From Acinetobacter bereziniae LMG 1003 = CIP 70.12 (lineage in GTDB: Bacteria; Pseudomonadota; Gammaproteobacteria; Pseudomonadales; Moraxellaceae), in NCBI RefSeq assembly GCF_000368925.1, contig NZ_KB849755.1, forward strand, positions 790,975 through 854,974: a stretch of 64,000 nucleotides of DNA, given 5' to 3'. Every line of letters starts with the position of its first letter. Positions within the stretch are counted from its first letter, which is position 1. Positions 36,249-45,543 of this stretch are shown in pieces. Below the pieces are notes generated by a model, which worked only from the letters and a program-made list of their open reading frames with translations, searched no databases and was not told the origin of the DNA. Made by a program: the position numbers and the translations under genes.

Positions 36249-37106
36249 TTAAACTGAAGTTTCAGGTACTGGTATGAAAGGAGAACCGCGAAACATGGCT
36301 TTGTTGTTAAATCTGTTCACACAGGTTTCAAGTCGTTTATCGCACCCTGGATAAACTTTGATGCGCTCTCCTGTTTCTGGTACAGAGAGCAAAGGCAATG
36401 TAAGCAGTAAAGTGCCAGTCTCATGTAATCGAATTGTTCTCTTTAGACCAGCATTTTCACCGTCTAGAAACTCCACCACACCTTGTGTGAACCAACCTTG
36501 TGGCTGAGTGACATTACACAATATTCTTGATTGAGTACTGTTTGCATCTATTACAGTACTTACAGCATGTGCACTTCTATTTAAGCCACAAGCACTATCG
36601 AACAGCGTATTGGAACAACTTGGTTGATATAAATTACGTGGCATTTGCACACTTAAATCATCTAGATCAGAGGCAACATTAAAATGAATTACATTGCGAT
36701 CAAATTCAGGCTCAATAATCCGCCCTTCAAACAATAATAATGCCTCTGCACTCGTATCGGTTGGTGTATTGATATCCATAAAAATACGCTCTAATTTAAA
36801 TCGTGCACCATCCATTTGACCATTGTGAAACGCTTGGGCAACCGGGATTAAATTAAACTTATTTTCATCTGTAGATTCGATTGATACGGATAAGTTATCA
36901 ACTTCAACACCCAACGATAGATTAAACCCCTCACGGCTAATGATAGGACCATCTGCAAAATAGGTATTGCCAACTACATTTAGATCATAATCGTAATTTG
37001 TGAAACGATGTATTTGATTTTGGACAGTTGTAATTGTGTATAGATCAGCCATAAGAAACTGATCTGCATCCAATAAAGCGATTAACTTATCTGAAGCTGC
37101 TCTCAT
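36249..37106 (-). CDS. DUF2163-family tail tip protein
   Basis: 285 residues; matches the GTA ORF13/BR0599 tail protein: ISREGFNLSLGVEVDNLSV near residues 50-75 and the Cys-rich DSACGLNRSAH and YPGCDKRLETCVNRF at the C terminus. Component of the tail tip hub. It overlaps DUF2460 by 4 nt (ATGA), so the two are coupled. Confidence 0.88.
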   Translation of the reverse strand: MRAASDKLIALLDADQFLMADLYTITTVQNQIHRFTNYDYDLNVVGNTYFADGPIISREGFNLSLGVEVDNLSVSIESTDENKFNLIPVAQAFHNGQMDGARFKLERIFMDINTPTDTSAEALLLFEGRIIEPEFDRNVIHFNVASDLDDLSVQMPRNLYQPSCSNTLFDSACGLNRSAHAVSTVIDANSTQSRILCNVTQPQGWFTQGVVEFLDGENAGLKRTIRLHETGTLLLTLPLLSVPETGERIKVYPGCDKRLETCVNRFNNKAMFRGSPFIPVPETSV

Positions 37107-37753
37107 ATTTTCTTTCCTAATGATCCAACCATCTCAACCTTGGATGCTTTCCAAAGTTTTGACAAGAAATTTGTATATTGCTGTTCATCATCTTTGAAAC
37201 GACAACGATAAAAATAAGTGCCTGATACAGAAATTTTTTGTCCCTCGTCCAAAGGCTCTGAAAGCACAAATTTTCCGTCTTTTGTAATTCCGACTGTATC
37301 AGCACTCCACATGGGCTTTTGATCAGCTGAAGCCCACATTGTTTTTGATTCAACCTGATTCCACATATCAGGATTCGATGGCTGCGTAGATTCGAGAGTA
37401 TTTCCTACAGCAACTTGGCTAGAACCCTGAGTTTTATATAGTTGAAAAGTCGTCGAAGCACCATCACCTACAAACGTGCAATTAAATTCATTATCATCAG
37501 GTGCTTTATATAGAAATGAATCAAAAGCACCACGGCGAGCCTCGAAAAAGCTTTGTAAAATCTGCAATTCTTTACGACCTTTGTTTTCACGCAGAAAAGC
37601 ATAAGACATTGTAAATTCATACTTTGGCACAGCTTGATAACTTGCTCGAAGCTCACGACCATTGACAGAGGTCATAATTTTGGTATTAAAAATGGGAGTC
37701 TTTGTAAGCTCCCATTCTAGTCCTGGTAATTCAGGAAATAATTCATCTGACAT
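37103..37753 (-). CDS. DUF2460-family distal tail protein
   Basis: 216 residues. The start FPELPGLEWELTKTPIFNTK and the ELQILQSFFEARRGAFDSFLY block are typical of TIGR02217/DUF2460, the GTA ORF12-like distal tail protein that joins tube to hub. It lies 9 nt after the tape-measure gene. Full length. Confidence 0.9.
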   Translation of the reverse strand: MSDELFPELPGLEWELTKTPIFNTKIMTSVNGRELRASYQAVPKYEFTMSYAFLRENKGRKELQILQSFFEARRGAFDSFLYKAPDDNEFNCTFVGDGASTTFQLYKTQGSSQVAVGNTLESTQPSNPDMWNQVESKTMWASADQKPMWSADTVGITKDGKFVLSEPLDEGQKISVSGTYFYRCRFKDDEQQYTNFLSKLWKASKVEMVGSLGKKI

Positions 37754-37762
37754 GTAAACTCC

Positions 37763-40700
37763 TTATTTGCCAAAATTACGGTTATACCCTTTCAATCCAC
37801 CAGCCAATTCACGACCATGTTTGCGCATAAACCGCTTAATGTCTTTAGAATCCCATGCTTGAATATTGACCTGTGGCATCGCACCCATATCACCTGCATA
37901 AGCGGGCTGCTGAGCCATAGAGCCATCACCCATGACAGATTTACCCAATGCACGTATGGTATTGGCATGTTGTTTAGGTAAAACCATCTCTTCCTCATGT
38001 AGTTGGGTCATAGGATTTACACCTGAAGGAATATCGTAACCTCCTCGAGCAGATGCAACCTTGCCAACAATCGCCGACACTCCAGCGAATGCGGCAATAC
38101 CTGCTGCAACACCCAATGCAGGTCCAACAATTGGAATTGCTGAAAGTGCCGCCCAAGCTGCTGCCATAGCTTCCCATGCCGACATCATGATGGATTTGAT
38201 AACTTCCATGAGTTTTAAGCCTAATCGAGCAAATACACCTGTAGAAGTTGCTGCGGTTTTCATACCCTCACCAGCAACTACAGCTGTAGTTTGAGCTGCT
38301 TGACCAGACACTTCTGCCGCAGTTTCAGCCTTTATAAATCCGAACTTCAAAGCTAACCGTCGCGCTAAACCGATTCCATACTCTTTTAAAGGTGCTGTAA
38401 CGGTCTTTTGAATAAACTCCATTGCAAGCTCTGAAAATACAGCATTCATAGCATTACGCCATGTTAAAGTGCCATTCATCATGGCTTGCATGCCCTGATC
38501 CCAGAGGTTTGACATTCTTGAAGTCAAGCCACCAAACTTCTTCTCAAAGTCTTTCATTTGAGCATCACTTATTAGATTTGGTGCTCCAATGTCATTAACT
38601 GCTTTTTGATTGTCTAATTCAGCTATATTATTGCTGATTGTTGCTTGCCCTGCTCCCTTGCCTGATATTGACGATTGTTGGTTCTCTAGATCCAATCGAG
38701 CCAGCAACCCATCACGCTTAATCTGGTAAAGCTGATCTTCTAATTGTTTTTCAAGTTGAACTTTTTCAACATTAGAAATACGACCTGCATCTAAAGCAGC
38801 TTGAATACGAGCCTTTTCTTGCTCATAAATCCGCTGCGCCTGATCTTGTTTGGATTGAATTTCTTGTTCATAAATAGCTTTGATTTTTTCAAAGGCTTCT
38901 AAATTCAAAGCAACGATTTTATCTTGCGATTCTTTCTCGGCTTTTTCTTTGAAGGTTTTTTTATCTGCACTATTTAGCGTTGATTTTTCGATTCGATCCA
39001 GTTCTTTGGTTAATTCAAGCTGAACCTTTTCCTGCTCTGAAGCATATTTGTATTTCAGATCAAGACGCTCTTTTTCAGCCTTTTCCGCATTTCTTGTCTG
39101 CTCTTCAAGGTAACGTTCATACTGGGAATCTGAACTGGATTTCTTACTTCCTTTAACCTTGTCATTTTTAACCAAAGCTAGATACTTATCAGCATCAGCT
39201 TGAGAATTAAAACTGACATGAATATGTCCACCTGTTGCGCGTTTAGATGGATTCTTATACTCATCAAGAACTTGGGCGTTGACTCCATTCTTACCAAGCA
39301 TAGACCGCAAATCAGACGTGACTTGACCACTTTTACTTGAATCCTGTAAGCCAAAATCAAGTGCTAGACCTTGATTATGTTTACTTGATGTACCCTTGTG
39401 ATACATATCATTAAAGGCGGTAAATTTAGTAATTTGAAACTTATCCTGAATTGCTCCTGCTAAATCCAAAACCCCTTGGTGTGCTTTACCTCCAGCATAA
39501 GCTTCAGGGCTTTTAATACGAAGATCAGAATAAGTGGTAGGTTCATATTTAGATTTCTTTCCACCTGCAGATTTTTTATCGTCTTTAGTACCGGTTCCAA
39601 CGCCACGGTTAGGGTCAAACGTTTTAAGCTGATTTACACTTGCCTGTTGTTTTGGGTCTTTTGGGTCGGGTAAAAATAGGTTTTTAAGTCGCTGTCCACC
39701 ATTCATTGAGCTATTAACAATCGTTGAACCAGCTTGTGAAATTGCATCAGCAGATTTTAATGCACCAGTACTCCAGTCTTGTTTAAACTGATTTGCACGT
39801 TGTCCCATTTTATTGGTGTAGCGTTCGGTAATACCATCGAGTTCACTCAGACCTTGTTCAAGCGCAGCTTTAGCACCTGAGAAGTTAAAACTTAAAACGT
39901 TAGAAACTATATTTCCAAAAGTTTTAAACTTTGTACTTAAAATATCCAACCCGAACTGGATGGTATCCCTAAAGCCACCAAATACATTAAGTACCGCTGA
40001 TATAGTAATGGAAATTGCTTGGCAGACAGTAACAATCACAGCGCGAATTGCAGCAAAGGCAATCTGAATACCAACCTTCAAACCTACAGCAACTGCTGCA
40101 AATCCCTTCAAAGCACCTGAAACCATATCCATGAATGTAACCTGTTGAACAGATCCATCACCAATGTCTTGGGTTAAATCACTCCAAATACCACCAATAG
40201 TGGAAAAAATATCTGAGCAAATTTCAAATAAACTCTCAAATATTGTGATTATTGCAGTGATTGAGTTATCTATCCCTTGCTTTGATTTGGCAGCAAAGCT
40301 TAGAAAATCGTTTGCAAGCTTTGTTAAGCTCGGTGCTGCCTTTGCTGCAATACGATTCATTACTCCGTCAAATGTTGACTGAATTAATCCTAATGCAGAA
40401 TTAAACTCTTTAGTTTTAGCTATGGATTCTTGATCCATAATGACACCAAGATTTTGAGCTTGTGTAGACAACTCCTTTAATTTTTTTGCATTATCTTCTA
40501 GCAATGGTGATAACAGTGTTGAATCATTTGCTAGGGCTTCCATCCGATATGTAACTTCAGCTTGAGATAATCCAGCTTTTTGCAATGCATCGTAGTACTT
40601 ACCTAAAATTTGTGGTCCAGATAAGCCTTGAAACTCTTTTGCAGTCATCCCCACTTTTGGCGCTATTTTTTCAAAGAATTCCGCCATCTCTCCACCACCA

Positions 40701-41281
40701 GTCATCATGAACTCACCGAACTTATCGTTCACGTCTTTCATGATGTCAGATAGCTTATCTTGTTGAACCATTACACTTTTTGAAGCAAACGCCCACTCTT
40801 GAAACTCTATGGTAGTGGAGTTGGCAAGGCGTGCTTGGTTTTCTAATTCTTTTGATGCTTGTCCAACTTTTGATGTTAATGATACTAATCCTGCAACAGC
40901 AGCTCCTACCGCAGCTGTTATACCCAATCCCACAGTAGCGAAACTTTTTGTTAAATTACCACTTATCGCACGTCCAGCATCTTCAAATTTAGATTGAACA
41001 TGATTTGAAGCATCTGCAAGTTTTGATTTAACACTTGAAAAATCAGGATTAATTGTTAAGCCATCCCCAGCTTGCTTCATTTTTTTAACAGATTTTTCAA
41101 CTGTTTCTTCAGCATCTTTCATCACTCGCTTTACACCTGTTGTGTCAGGTGTGAAAACAACTTTTTTCCCAGTTTCCTCAATATTCTTTGCAGATTTATC
41201 TACAATCTTTTCTGACTCTTTCATGCCTTCAGATAATTTATCCGTAGAGGCTGTGATTTTTACTTCAACTTCGTTAGCCAT
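37763..41281 (-). CDS. Tape measure protein with embedded M15-type peptidase domain
   Basis: 1172 residues. It is helical and rich in Lys/Glu at both ends, with membrane-like segments around 105-140 and 400-435 and near the C terminus. Residues ~590-705 form a peptidase M15/VanY-like domain: SSKHNQGLALDF (H-x2-G-x-A-x-D, ~633-644) and GGHIHVSF (H-x-H, ~684-691). By the usual ~1.5 A per residue it would set a tail of about 175 nm. The peptidase would open the cell wall during DNA entry. Start ATG 41281. Confidence 0.9.
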   Translation of the reverse strand: MANEVEVKITASTDKLSEGMKESEKIVDKSAKNIEETGKKVVFTPDTTGVKRVMKDAEETVEKSVKKMKQAGDGLTINPDFSSVKSKLADASNHVQSKFEDAGRAISGNLTKSFATVGLGITAAVGAAVAGLVSLTSKVGQASKELENQARLANSTTIEFQEWAFASKSVMVQQDKLSDIMKDVNDKFGEFMMTGGGEMAEFFEKIAPKVGMTAKEFQGLSGPQILGKYYDALQKAGLSQAEVTYRMEALANDSTLLSPLLEDNAKKLKELSTQAQNLGVIMDQESIAKTKEFNSALGLIQSTFDGVMNRIAAKAAPSLTKLANDFLSFAAKSKQGIDNSITAIITIFESLFEICSDIFSTIGGIWSDLTQDIGDGSVQQVTFMDMVSGALKGFAAVAVGLKVGIQIAFAAIRAVIVTVCQAISITISAVLNVFGGFRDTIQFGLDILSTKFKTFGNIVSNVLSFNFSGAKAALEQGLSELDGITERYTNKMGQRANQFKQDWSTGALKSADAISQAGSTIVNSSMNGGQRLKNLFLPDPKDPKQQASVNQLKTFDPNRGVGTGTKDDKKSAGGKKSKYEPTTYSDLRIKSPEAYAGGKAHQGVLDLAGAIQDKFQITKFTAFNDMYHKGTSSKHNQGLALDFGLQDSSKSGQVTSDLRSMLGKNGVNAQVLDEYKNPSKRATGGHIHVSFNSQADADKYLALVKNDKVKGSKKSSSDSQYERYLEEQTRNAEKAEKERLDLKYKYASEQEKVQLELTKELDRIEKSTLNSADKKTFKEKAEKESQDKIVALNLEAFEKIKAIYEQEIQSKQDQAQRIYEQEKARIQAALDAGRISNVEKVQLEKQLEDQLYQIKRDGLLARLDLENQQSSISGKGAGQATISNNIAELDNQKAVNDIGAPNLISDAQMKDFEKKFGGLTSRMSNLWDQGMQAMMNGTLTWRNAMNAVFSELAMEFIQKTVTAPLKEYGIGLARRLALKFGFIKAETAAEVSGQAAQTTAVVAGEGMKTAATSTGVFARLGLKLMEVIKSIMMSAWEAMAAAWAALSAIPIVGPALGVAAGIAAFAGVSAIVGKVASARGGYDIPSGVNPMTQLHEEEMVLPKQHANTIRALGKSVMGDGSMAQQPAYAGDMGAMPQVNIQAWDSKDIKRFMRKHGRELAGGLKGYNRNFGK

Positions 41282-41299
41282 TACTTTTCCTTAGGCATA

Positions 41300-41324
41300 A
41301 AAAAACCACTCTTTCGAGTGGTTT
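41300..41324 (-). terminator. Terminator between phosphoribosyltransferase and tape measure
   Basis: 8-bp stem aaccactc/gagtggtt, loop tttc, with T-rich minus-strand flank. It follows the inserted phosphoribosyltransferase gene, as expected for a moron with its own terminator. Confidence 0.75.
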
Positions 41325-41379
41325 AAAATTAATTTTAAATTATTTAGTTTGTGGGGTTACATCATTTGCTACCAAGGCT

Positions 41380-42117
41380 CTAGCTTCCTTCATTGCTGCT
41401 TTGAAATCCTGCCTCAATGAGGCGACTTCTGATTTCGTCAATGCTGTTGGGTTTTTTGAAGTGCCCAAGCTCGCCTTGCGTGAGGTATTCGATCGGGAAT
41501 CCAAATTCATTTTGCCACCACTCAGGAAGTTCAGGATGCTTATTTCTAACATGATTCAAAGTTTTTTCTAAAGGTACAAGATCAATATCTTGATAACCTG
41601 TTAGAGTAGCTCCTAGTATAACCTTTCCACCATTAGATTCAATATGCCCCTTTAATGCAGCCAATGTTCCGCCCATCGAAACGGTATCATCCAATATTAC
41701 ATAGTTCCTACCAGCCTCTACATAACCATCAAACATTGGTTGGCGGACTATCCTCTCATACGCACTAGCGTTAGTATGATTTGCCTTGACTGTTTGAACA
41801 ATATCATCTGCAACTTCAAAACCTAAATGACCACTTAATATTTCAGCAAAAACAGCAGGGATTCTATTTTTTCCTAAATGTTCTTGCGCCAATACAGGTG
41901 CTAATATAGGTTTTCTATTAAATAGATCAATACCAAATTCAAATATATCCTCATCTTTTAAAACATAATTGATTAAAAGATCATATGCGGAAACTACATT
42001 TCCACCTTTTGCCTCAAGATATAGTTTTTCAGATGCCTTGCGCAATGTTCCTGATGGATAAAACACTTTTACTTTTGGAAAATCATTCCAAGGAGTTCTT
42101 ATAAATTTATTGAACAT
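41380..42117 (-). CDS. Phosphoribosyltransferase-like protein (prophage moron)
   Basis: 245 residues with a type I PRTase signature: YVILDDTVSMGGT (139-151), the PRPP-binding loop. Upstream, APVLAQEHLGKNRIP resembles the hood and flexible-loop area. Substrate unknown. It sits between the GT chaperone and the tape measure, genes that are normally neighbours. It has its own terminator (41300-41324) and a 121-nt AT-rich leader that could hold a promoter. It may help nucleotide supply or modify a host molecule. Confidence 0.78.
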   Translation of the reverse strand: MFNKFIRTPWNDFPKVKVFYPSGTLRKASEKLYLEAKGGNVVSAYDLLINYVLKDEDIFEFGIDLFNRKPILAPVLAQEHLGKNRIPAVFAEILSGHLGFEVADDIVQTVKANHTNASAYERIVRQPMFDGYVEAGRNYVILDDTVSMGGTLAALKGHIESNGGKVILGATLTGYQDIDLVPLEKTLNHVRNKHPELPEWWQNEFGFPIEYLTQGELGHFKKPNSIDEIRSRLIEAGFQSSNEGS

Positions 42118-42238
42118 AAGTGAATGCTAATAATTTCCAAATCAATATTTTACAGTATTTAAATAAAAAAATGTTTTGATTCAACTCACTGATAAATTAA
42201 AACTACTACATTAAATATTTAATTTAGGGCGACCGAAA

Positions 42239-42801
42239 TCACCCTTGTTGAAATGCATTTAATACTTCTTCTAAATCATCTTCATCATCATCTTGGGGCT
42301 GTGAATTATCTTCAATCCCCATAAATGCCTCTAAAATTCGACAAAGGCGCTGAACGCCGACATCAGCGGGAGGAAACTTTGTGTGATACTCATTCAATGC
42401 TTTGATTCTAGGCAAATCCATATGATTACGGATGTAATCGTATTCCTTGCCCGTAGTCATCATTAAATGAGTATAAAGCTCCTCCCAGTCTATTCCCCCG
42501 ATCCACCTTCTTGGGCTTCTTTATTTTTTAGTCCTGATACTGCCATAACAGCACCCATCACCTCTTCCAGCTGATCCATGTAAATCAAGTCCGCAACATC
42601 ATCACGACTGATTTCAGGATAATTACGCTTCAAAGATTTATGTGCAACATCGATCACTGTACCCACATCATTTGGCTGAAAGCCTTGTAGTGCTGGTAAA
42701 AGCTTTTCAACTGCACCAAGTGACAACGGCGCAAAAACAAAAGGATGACCATCAATTTGAATCATGGTACCGCGTGGATTTTCAATTTCTTTAAATTGCA
42801 T
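42239..42801 (-). CDS. Tail assembly chaperone GT fusion made by -1 frameshift
   Basis: The T frame is open upstream of its first ATG (42463) and reads DWEELYTHLMMTTGKEYDY, then YIRNHMDLPR. It joins the G frame in the -1 direction at a run of five G (42495-42499 as C on +) placed 2 nt before the G stop. The fusion would be about 188 residues, matching lambda-type G/GT chaperones that guard the tape measure. The slip site is not the classic lambda heptamer. The acidic C terminus (DDDEDDLEEVL) is as in other T domains. Confidence 0.7.
42490..42801 (-). CDS. Tail assembly chaperone G-like protein
   Basis: 103 residues, FAPLSLGAVEKLLPALQGF and MDQLEEVMGAVMAVSG, matching the G-type chaperone that lies between tail tube and tape measure. 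Ends at TAG 42490-42492 just after the G run used for frameshifting. Upstream is the tail tube gene. Confidence 0.78.
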   Translation of the reverse strand: MQFKEIENPRGTMIQIDGHPFVFAPLSLGAVEKLLPALQGFQPNDVGTVIDVAHKSLKRNYPEISRDDVADLIYMDQLEEVMGAVMAVSGLKNKEAQEGGSGE

Positions 42802-42807
42802 TGATGA

Positions 42808-43575
42808 TTACTCCGAAGTGTTCCAAGAAAATACGCGATTAAGATTATCTGCCATCGGTTGAAATTCGAATTCTGGAAGATCGTAATCATCCTGTTTAGA
42901 GCTAAATCCAAGTTTGTTACTGGTACAACGGAAAAACTCCATGCCCATGAACTTACCTTTATATTCACGCTGTAGGTTCACTGAAAATTCAGGTGTGTAA
43001 CCCATATCAAGGTTATTGACTAAGCCTGACTTTGCACCTGCCACTGTTGCGGAATATTTAAAGCTAATAAATACAACTTTACCTACATCAGCAGTGGCAA
43101 ATGTATATGCGCCAGTCGCTTCATCTACACTGTATTGCCCTGCAACTGGTGCTGTAGTAACACGTGTTAATGGGATGGCTTTGGCATCGGTCACACCAAG
43201 GTTTTTAACATAGGTGCCTGCATTTGGTACCACAGGTGTAACTGTACCGCCTGTTGCAATTTTTTCACCGTTGATGGTTTGAGTGACCACTTCCAGTCCA
43301 CCATCTGCAATCACACCACCAAAGAAGATTGAATTGAGTAATGCGCCACTGATACGTCCAATAGTCGCTTTACACTTAATTGAACCTTTTCCACGCGCTG
43401 CATCTACAGCAAACTGTCCACGTCCGAATAATTCTTTCATATCGTATGAAATATCAACGGAAGTGTTTTGCATTACTCCAACTTCAACAGGTGTGGGATT
43501 GTTTATAGGTTGTCCATAAACATCTAAAATAGGTGTAGCAAAAATTTTGCCCGCACCAAATAAATATTGAGCCAT
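42808..43575 (-). CDS. Major tail tube protein
   Basis: 255 residues, beta-rich: LFGAGKIFATPILDVYGQP at the start and VDISYDMKELFGRGQFAVD (~34-52), followed by KGSIKCKATIGRISG. These fit the tail tube subunits of lambda-like siphophages. A central insert (~95-165, GTVTPVVPNAGTYVKN...) may be a surface Ig-like loop. A terminator hairpin (43599-43620) precedes the gene. Confidence 0.82.
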   Translation of the reverse strand: MAQYLFGAGKIFATPILDVYGQPINNPTPVEVGVMQNTSVDISYDMKELFGRGQFAVDAARGKGSIKCKATIGRISGALLNSIFFGGVIADGGLEVVTQTINGEKIATGGTVTPVVPNAGTYVKNLGVTDAKAIPLTRVTTAPVAGQYSVDEATGAYTFATADVGKVVFISFKYSATVAGAKSGLVNNLDMGYTPEFSVNLQREYKGKFMGMEFFRCTSNKLGFSSKQDDYDLPEFEFQPMADNLNRVFSWNTSE

Positions 43576-43598
43576 TTATTTTGACCTCTTTAAAATGA

Positions 43599-43620
43599 CA
43601 AAACCGCCATTTAGGCGGTC
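43599..43620 (-). terminator. Hairpin between tail terminator and tail tube genes
   Basis: Stem accgcc/ggcggt with T-rich minus-strand flank, downstream of the gene at 43639. It may attenuate transcription into the tube gene or mark a promoter boundary. Confidence 0.6.
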
Positions 43621-43638
43621 ATAATTTAGGTTAATTGT

Positions 43639-44079
43639 TTAATTGGTTGTTAATATTTGGACAGGAATAATCGCAATCCCTTGTCCATCCAGCATTCCGT
43701 CTACACCCTCATAAACCTCAATTGTTCCATCAATCCAACAATGCTCAACCAAGCCATTTAAGGTTTGATATTCACATATCTCTGGAAAATCAGGCTTAAT
43801 GGCTTCACGAACAGCATCAACAAAGATATTTATTTGTGTTGAAATTGCTTTAACTGGATCAGCTTCGTACACATATAAATACAAGTCAGCACTTAAAATA
43901 ATCTTAGCGTTCAATCCCTTTACAGGATTTTCAGCTTGATTCCCTTGTGTAACAAACAATGCTGGACGTTGGTCATTATTTACATGGTTGAAATGTTTTA
44001 AACGCCGACTAACTGAAACCATTCCTTGAACATTTGAAAGCCGATCAAATAAGGCTTGGTAAATAATTTCACTATCCAT
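43639..44079 (-). CDS. Tail terminator-like minor tail protein
   Basis: 146 residues. The pattern IIYQALFDRLSNVQGMVSVSRRLKHF followed by RPALFVTQGNQ fits phage tail terminator/minor tail proteins found just before the tube gene. It caps the tube and links it to the head. It overlaps the previous gene by 8 nt. Confidence 0.72.
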   Translation of the reverse strand: MDSEIIYQALFDRLSNVQGMVSVSRRLKHFNHVNNDQRPALFVTQGNQAENPVKGLNAKIILSADLYLYVYEADPVKAISTQINIFVDAVREAIKPDFPEICEYQTLNGLVEHCWIDGTIEVYEGVDGMLDGQGIAIIPVQILTTN

Positions 44080-44548
44080 TCAAACCTCGCTCAATCGCCT
44101 TGTCGATATCTTTGGGCACAATTTTGGCAATTTCATCCAGTGAATCACGCATGAACCGCTTCTCTTTAACATTTACATTGCGACTATGTGCTTTGACAAG
44201 AACATCACGTGGGGTGATAGGTCTACCAAAGGCTTGCTTGATATGTCGCATGTGTTCTTTTATACCAATAGATCCAGATAAGCCAAACTCATGGATAAAT
44301 GCGTATTTAACATGCGCGCCACCCGCTGAGACAATCCCTTCAATCACACCACCAGATTCTTCAACTTTTGAGGCAAGTGAACCACGTAACCGACCAGATT
44401 GAACATTCAACCTCTGACCGCTTAGCATGTCTTCTTGCACCATCCTTTGAAGTTTTAAAGTTAATGCTGTGATTGTTCGACGTATTTCAACCTTGACGCG
44501 ATTATTTTCTTCATTGAGTTGAATGTGAACATCTACAGAATCAACCAT
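44072..44548 (-). CDS. HK97 gp10-like head-tail connector protein
   Basis: 158 residues: MLSGQRLNVQSGRLRGSLASK near residues 42-62 and KYAFIHEFG near 83-91 are the HK97-gp10 signature (SGxLRxS...YAxxxEFG). This protein is in the neck region. Position between the adaptor and the tail terminator agrees. Confidence 0.82.
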   Translation of the reverse strand: MVDSVDVHIQLNEENNRVKVEIRRTITALTLKLQRMVQEDMLSGQRLNVQSGRLRGSLASKVEESGGVIEGIVSAGGAHVKYAFIHEFGLSGSIGIKEHMRHIKQAFGRPITPRDVLVKAHSRNVNVKEKRFMRDSLDEIAKIVPKDIDKAIERGLNG

Positions 44549-44555
44549 AAGTCAC

Positions 44556-44741
44556 CTATTTAGCAGTAACCGCTACAGCTTTTTTAGGTTCTTCAACATA
44601 ACGAGAGAATTGCAAAGGCTGTAAAGCAAAATAGATATCTTCATTAGATGAAACAATACCGTTTTTCACTTCATAATTTACACCTGAAATCGTAAGAGAT
44701 TCAGCTTTCCATGTCTCAGGTGCTTGATATTTAAATGACAT
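44556..44741 (-). CDS. Small phage structural-cluster protein, 61 aa
   Basis: 61 residues, FKYQAPETWKAESLTISGVNYEVKNGIV: beta-rich, soluble. It lies between connector genes with a 9-nt gap to the next. Function unknown; possibly a neck or minor head protein. Confidence 0.6.
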   Translation of the reverse strand: MSFKYQAPETWKAESLTISGVNYEVKNGIVSSNEDIYFALQPLQFSRYVEEPKKAVAVTAK

Positions 44742-44750
44742 ACCTTTCTC

Positions 44751-45134
44751 CTAAATAACAAAAGCACCAACACTCAAACTATTAGGATTGGTGCCTTTGT
44801 CATCAATCGGGATTGAATTTTTTAATGCCAAATAGCGTTGGCCATAAATGCTTTGGTCATAGAATGTTTCTTTAGATGATCGAGCATAACTCACACTCTG
44901 ACCAGCGATAGACATACTCGAAGCATTTGAAATAGCTGTGCCATTTGGGTTGGTTTTTTGAACTTTCAGAATATGTGCTGCATATAAACCTACAGCACGC
45001 TCTTTCAGCTTCCCGAATTCAATAACAGACACAACAAGTTCAGCTTCTTCTAAAACTTCTGTTATCTCAGTGTCACTTGAATTATAAAGTTGGGAATCTG
45101 ATTTAAATTTTTCCCGAAACGTCTGCGGATCCAT
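44751..45134 (-). CDS. Head-tail adaptor (DUF4054-like)
   Basis: 127 residues. Helical pattern MDPQTFREKFKSDSQLYNSSD, then AVGLYAAHILKVQKTN and QSIYGQRYLALKNSI, typical of DUF4054 head completion/adaptor proteins that bind the portal. Position after the capsid genes supports this. Confidence 0.78.
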   Translation of the reverse strand: MDPQTFREKFKSDSQLYNSSDTEITEVLEEAELVVSVIEFGKLKERAVGLYAAHILKVQKTNPNGTAISNASSMSIAGQSVSYARSSKETFYDQSIYGQRYLALKNSIPIDDKGTNPNSLSVGAFVI

Positions 45135-45143
45135 AGCCCACCT

Positions 45144-45530
45144 TTATTCTTTGGCTTGGGTTAATTTAGCCTGAAGTTGCTCAAGCGTTTCGTCATCAGC
45201 GAAAGTTATACCAAGTTCGGTTAATTCAGCCTGAACTGTGGCTAATTCTGCTTCACCAGCCGCTTTCGCTGCATCGGATGCCGCACCTTCAGTCTTTCCT
45301 TTGCCAGATGTTTTACCTGCACCTTTGCCAGTTGCTTTTACCACAGCATCTTCAGCAATTTCGGTAACAGTTAAATCACCTGAATCGATCAGATGTTTAG
45401 CAAACTTATTTTTAGATAATGCTTTATGTACATCTTCATCAACAGAAGTCGGCACACCAGTAGGTAAAACAGCAAGCCCAGAAAAAACAAAAGCGGCTTG
45501 TAAGCCGCTATATAAATATGAATATTTCAT
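45144..45530 (-). CDS. Phage head-cluster protein with C-terminal HeH/LEM-like domain
   Basis: 128 residues: a small N-terminal part, a Lys/Gly/Ala-rich linker (KATGKGAGKTSGKGKTEGA), and a C-terminal helix-extension-helix segment (ELTELGITFADDETLEQLQAK). Similar proteins follow the major capsid gene in other phages. Function unknown. Confidence 0.65.
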   Translation of the reverse strand: MKYSYLYSGLQAAFVFSGLAVLPTGVPTSVDEDVHKALSKNKFAKHLIDSGDLTVTEIAEDAVVKATGKGAGKTSGKGKTEGAASDAAKAAGEAELATVQAELTELGITFADDETLEQLQAKLTQAKE

Positions 45531-45543
45531 AGTGATTTAAACC

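Noticed and set aside
41340..41552. 70-codon frame overlapping the end of the phosphoribosyltransferase
   Set aside because: The PRTase frame is better supported; this frame has no ribosome site, though its last 13 codons run past the PRTase stop.
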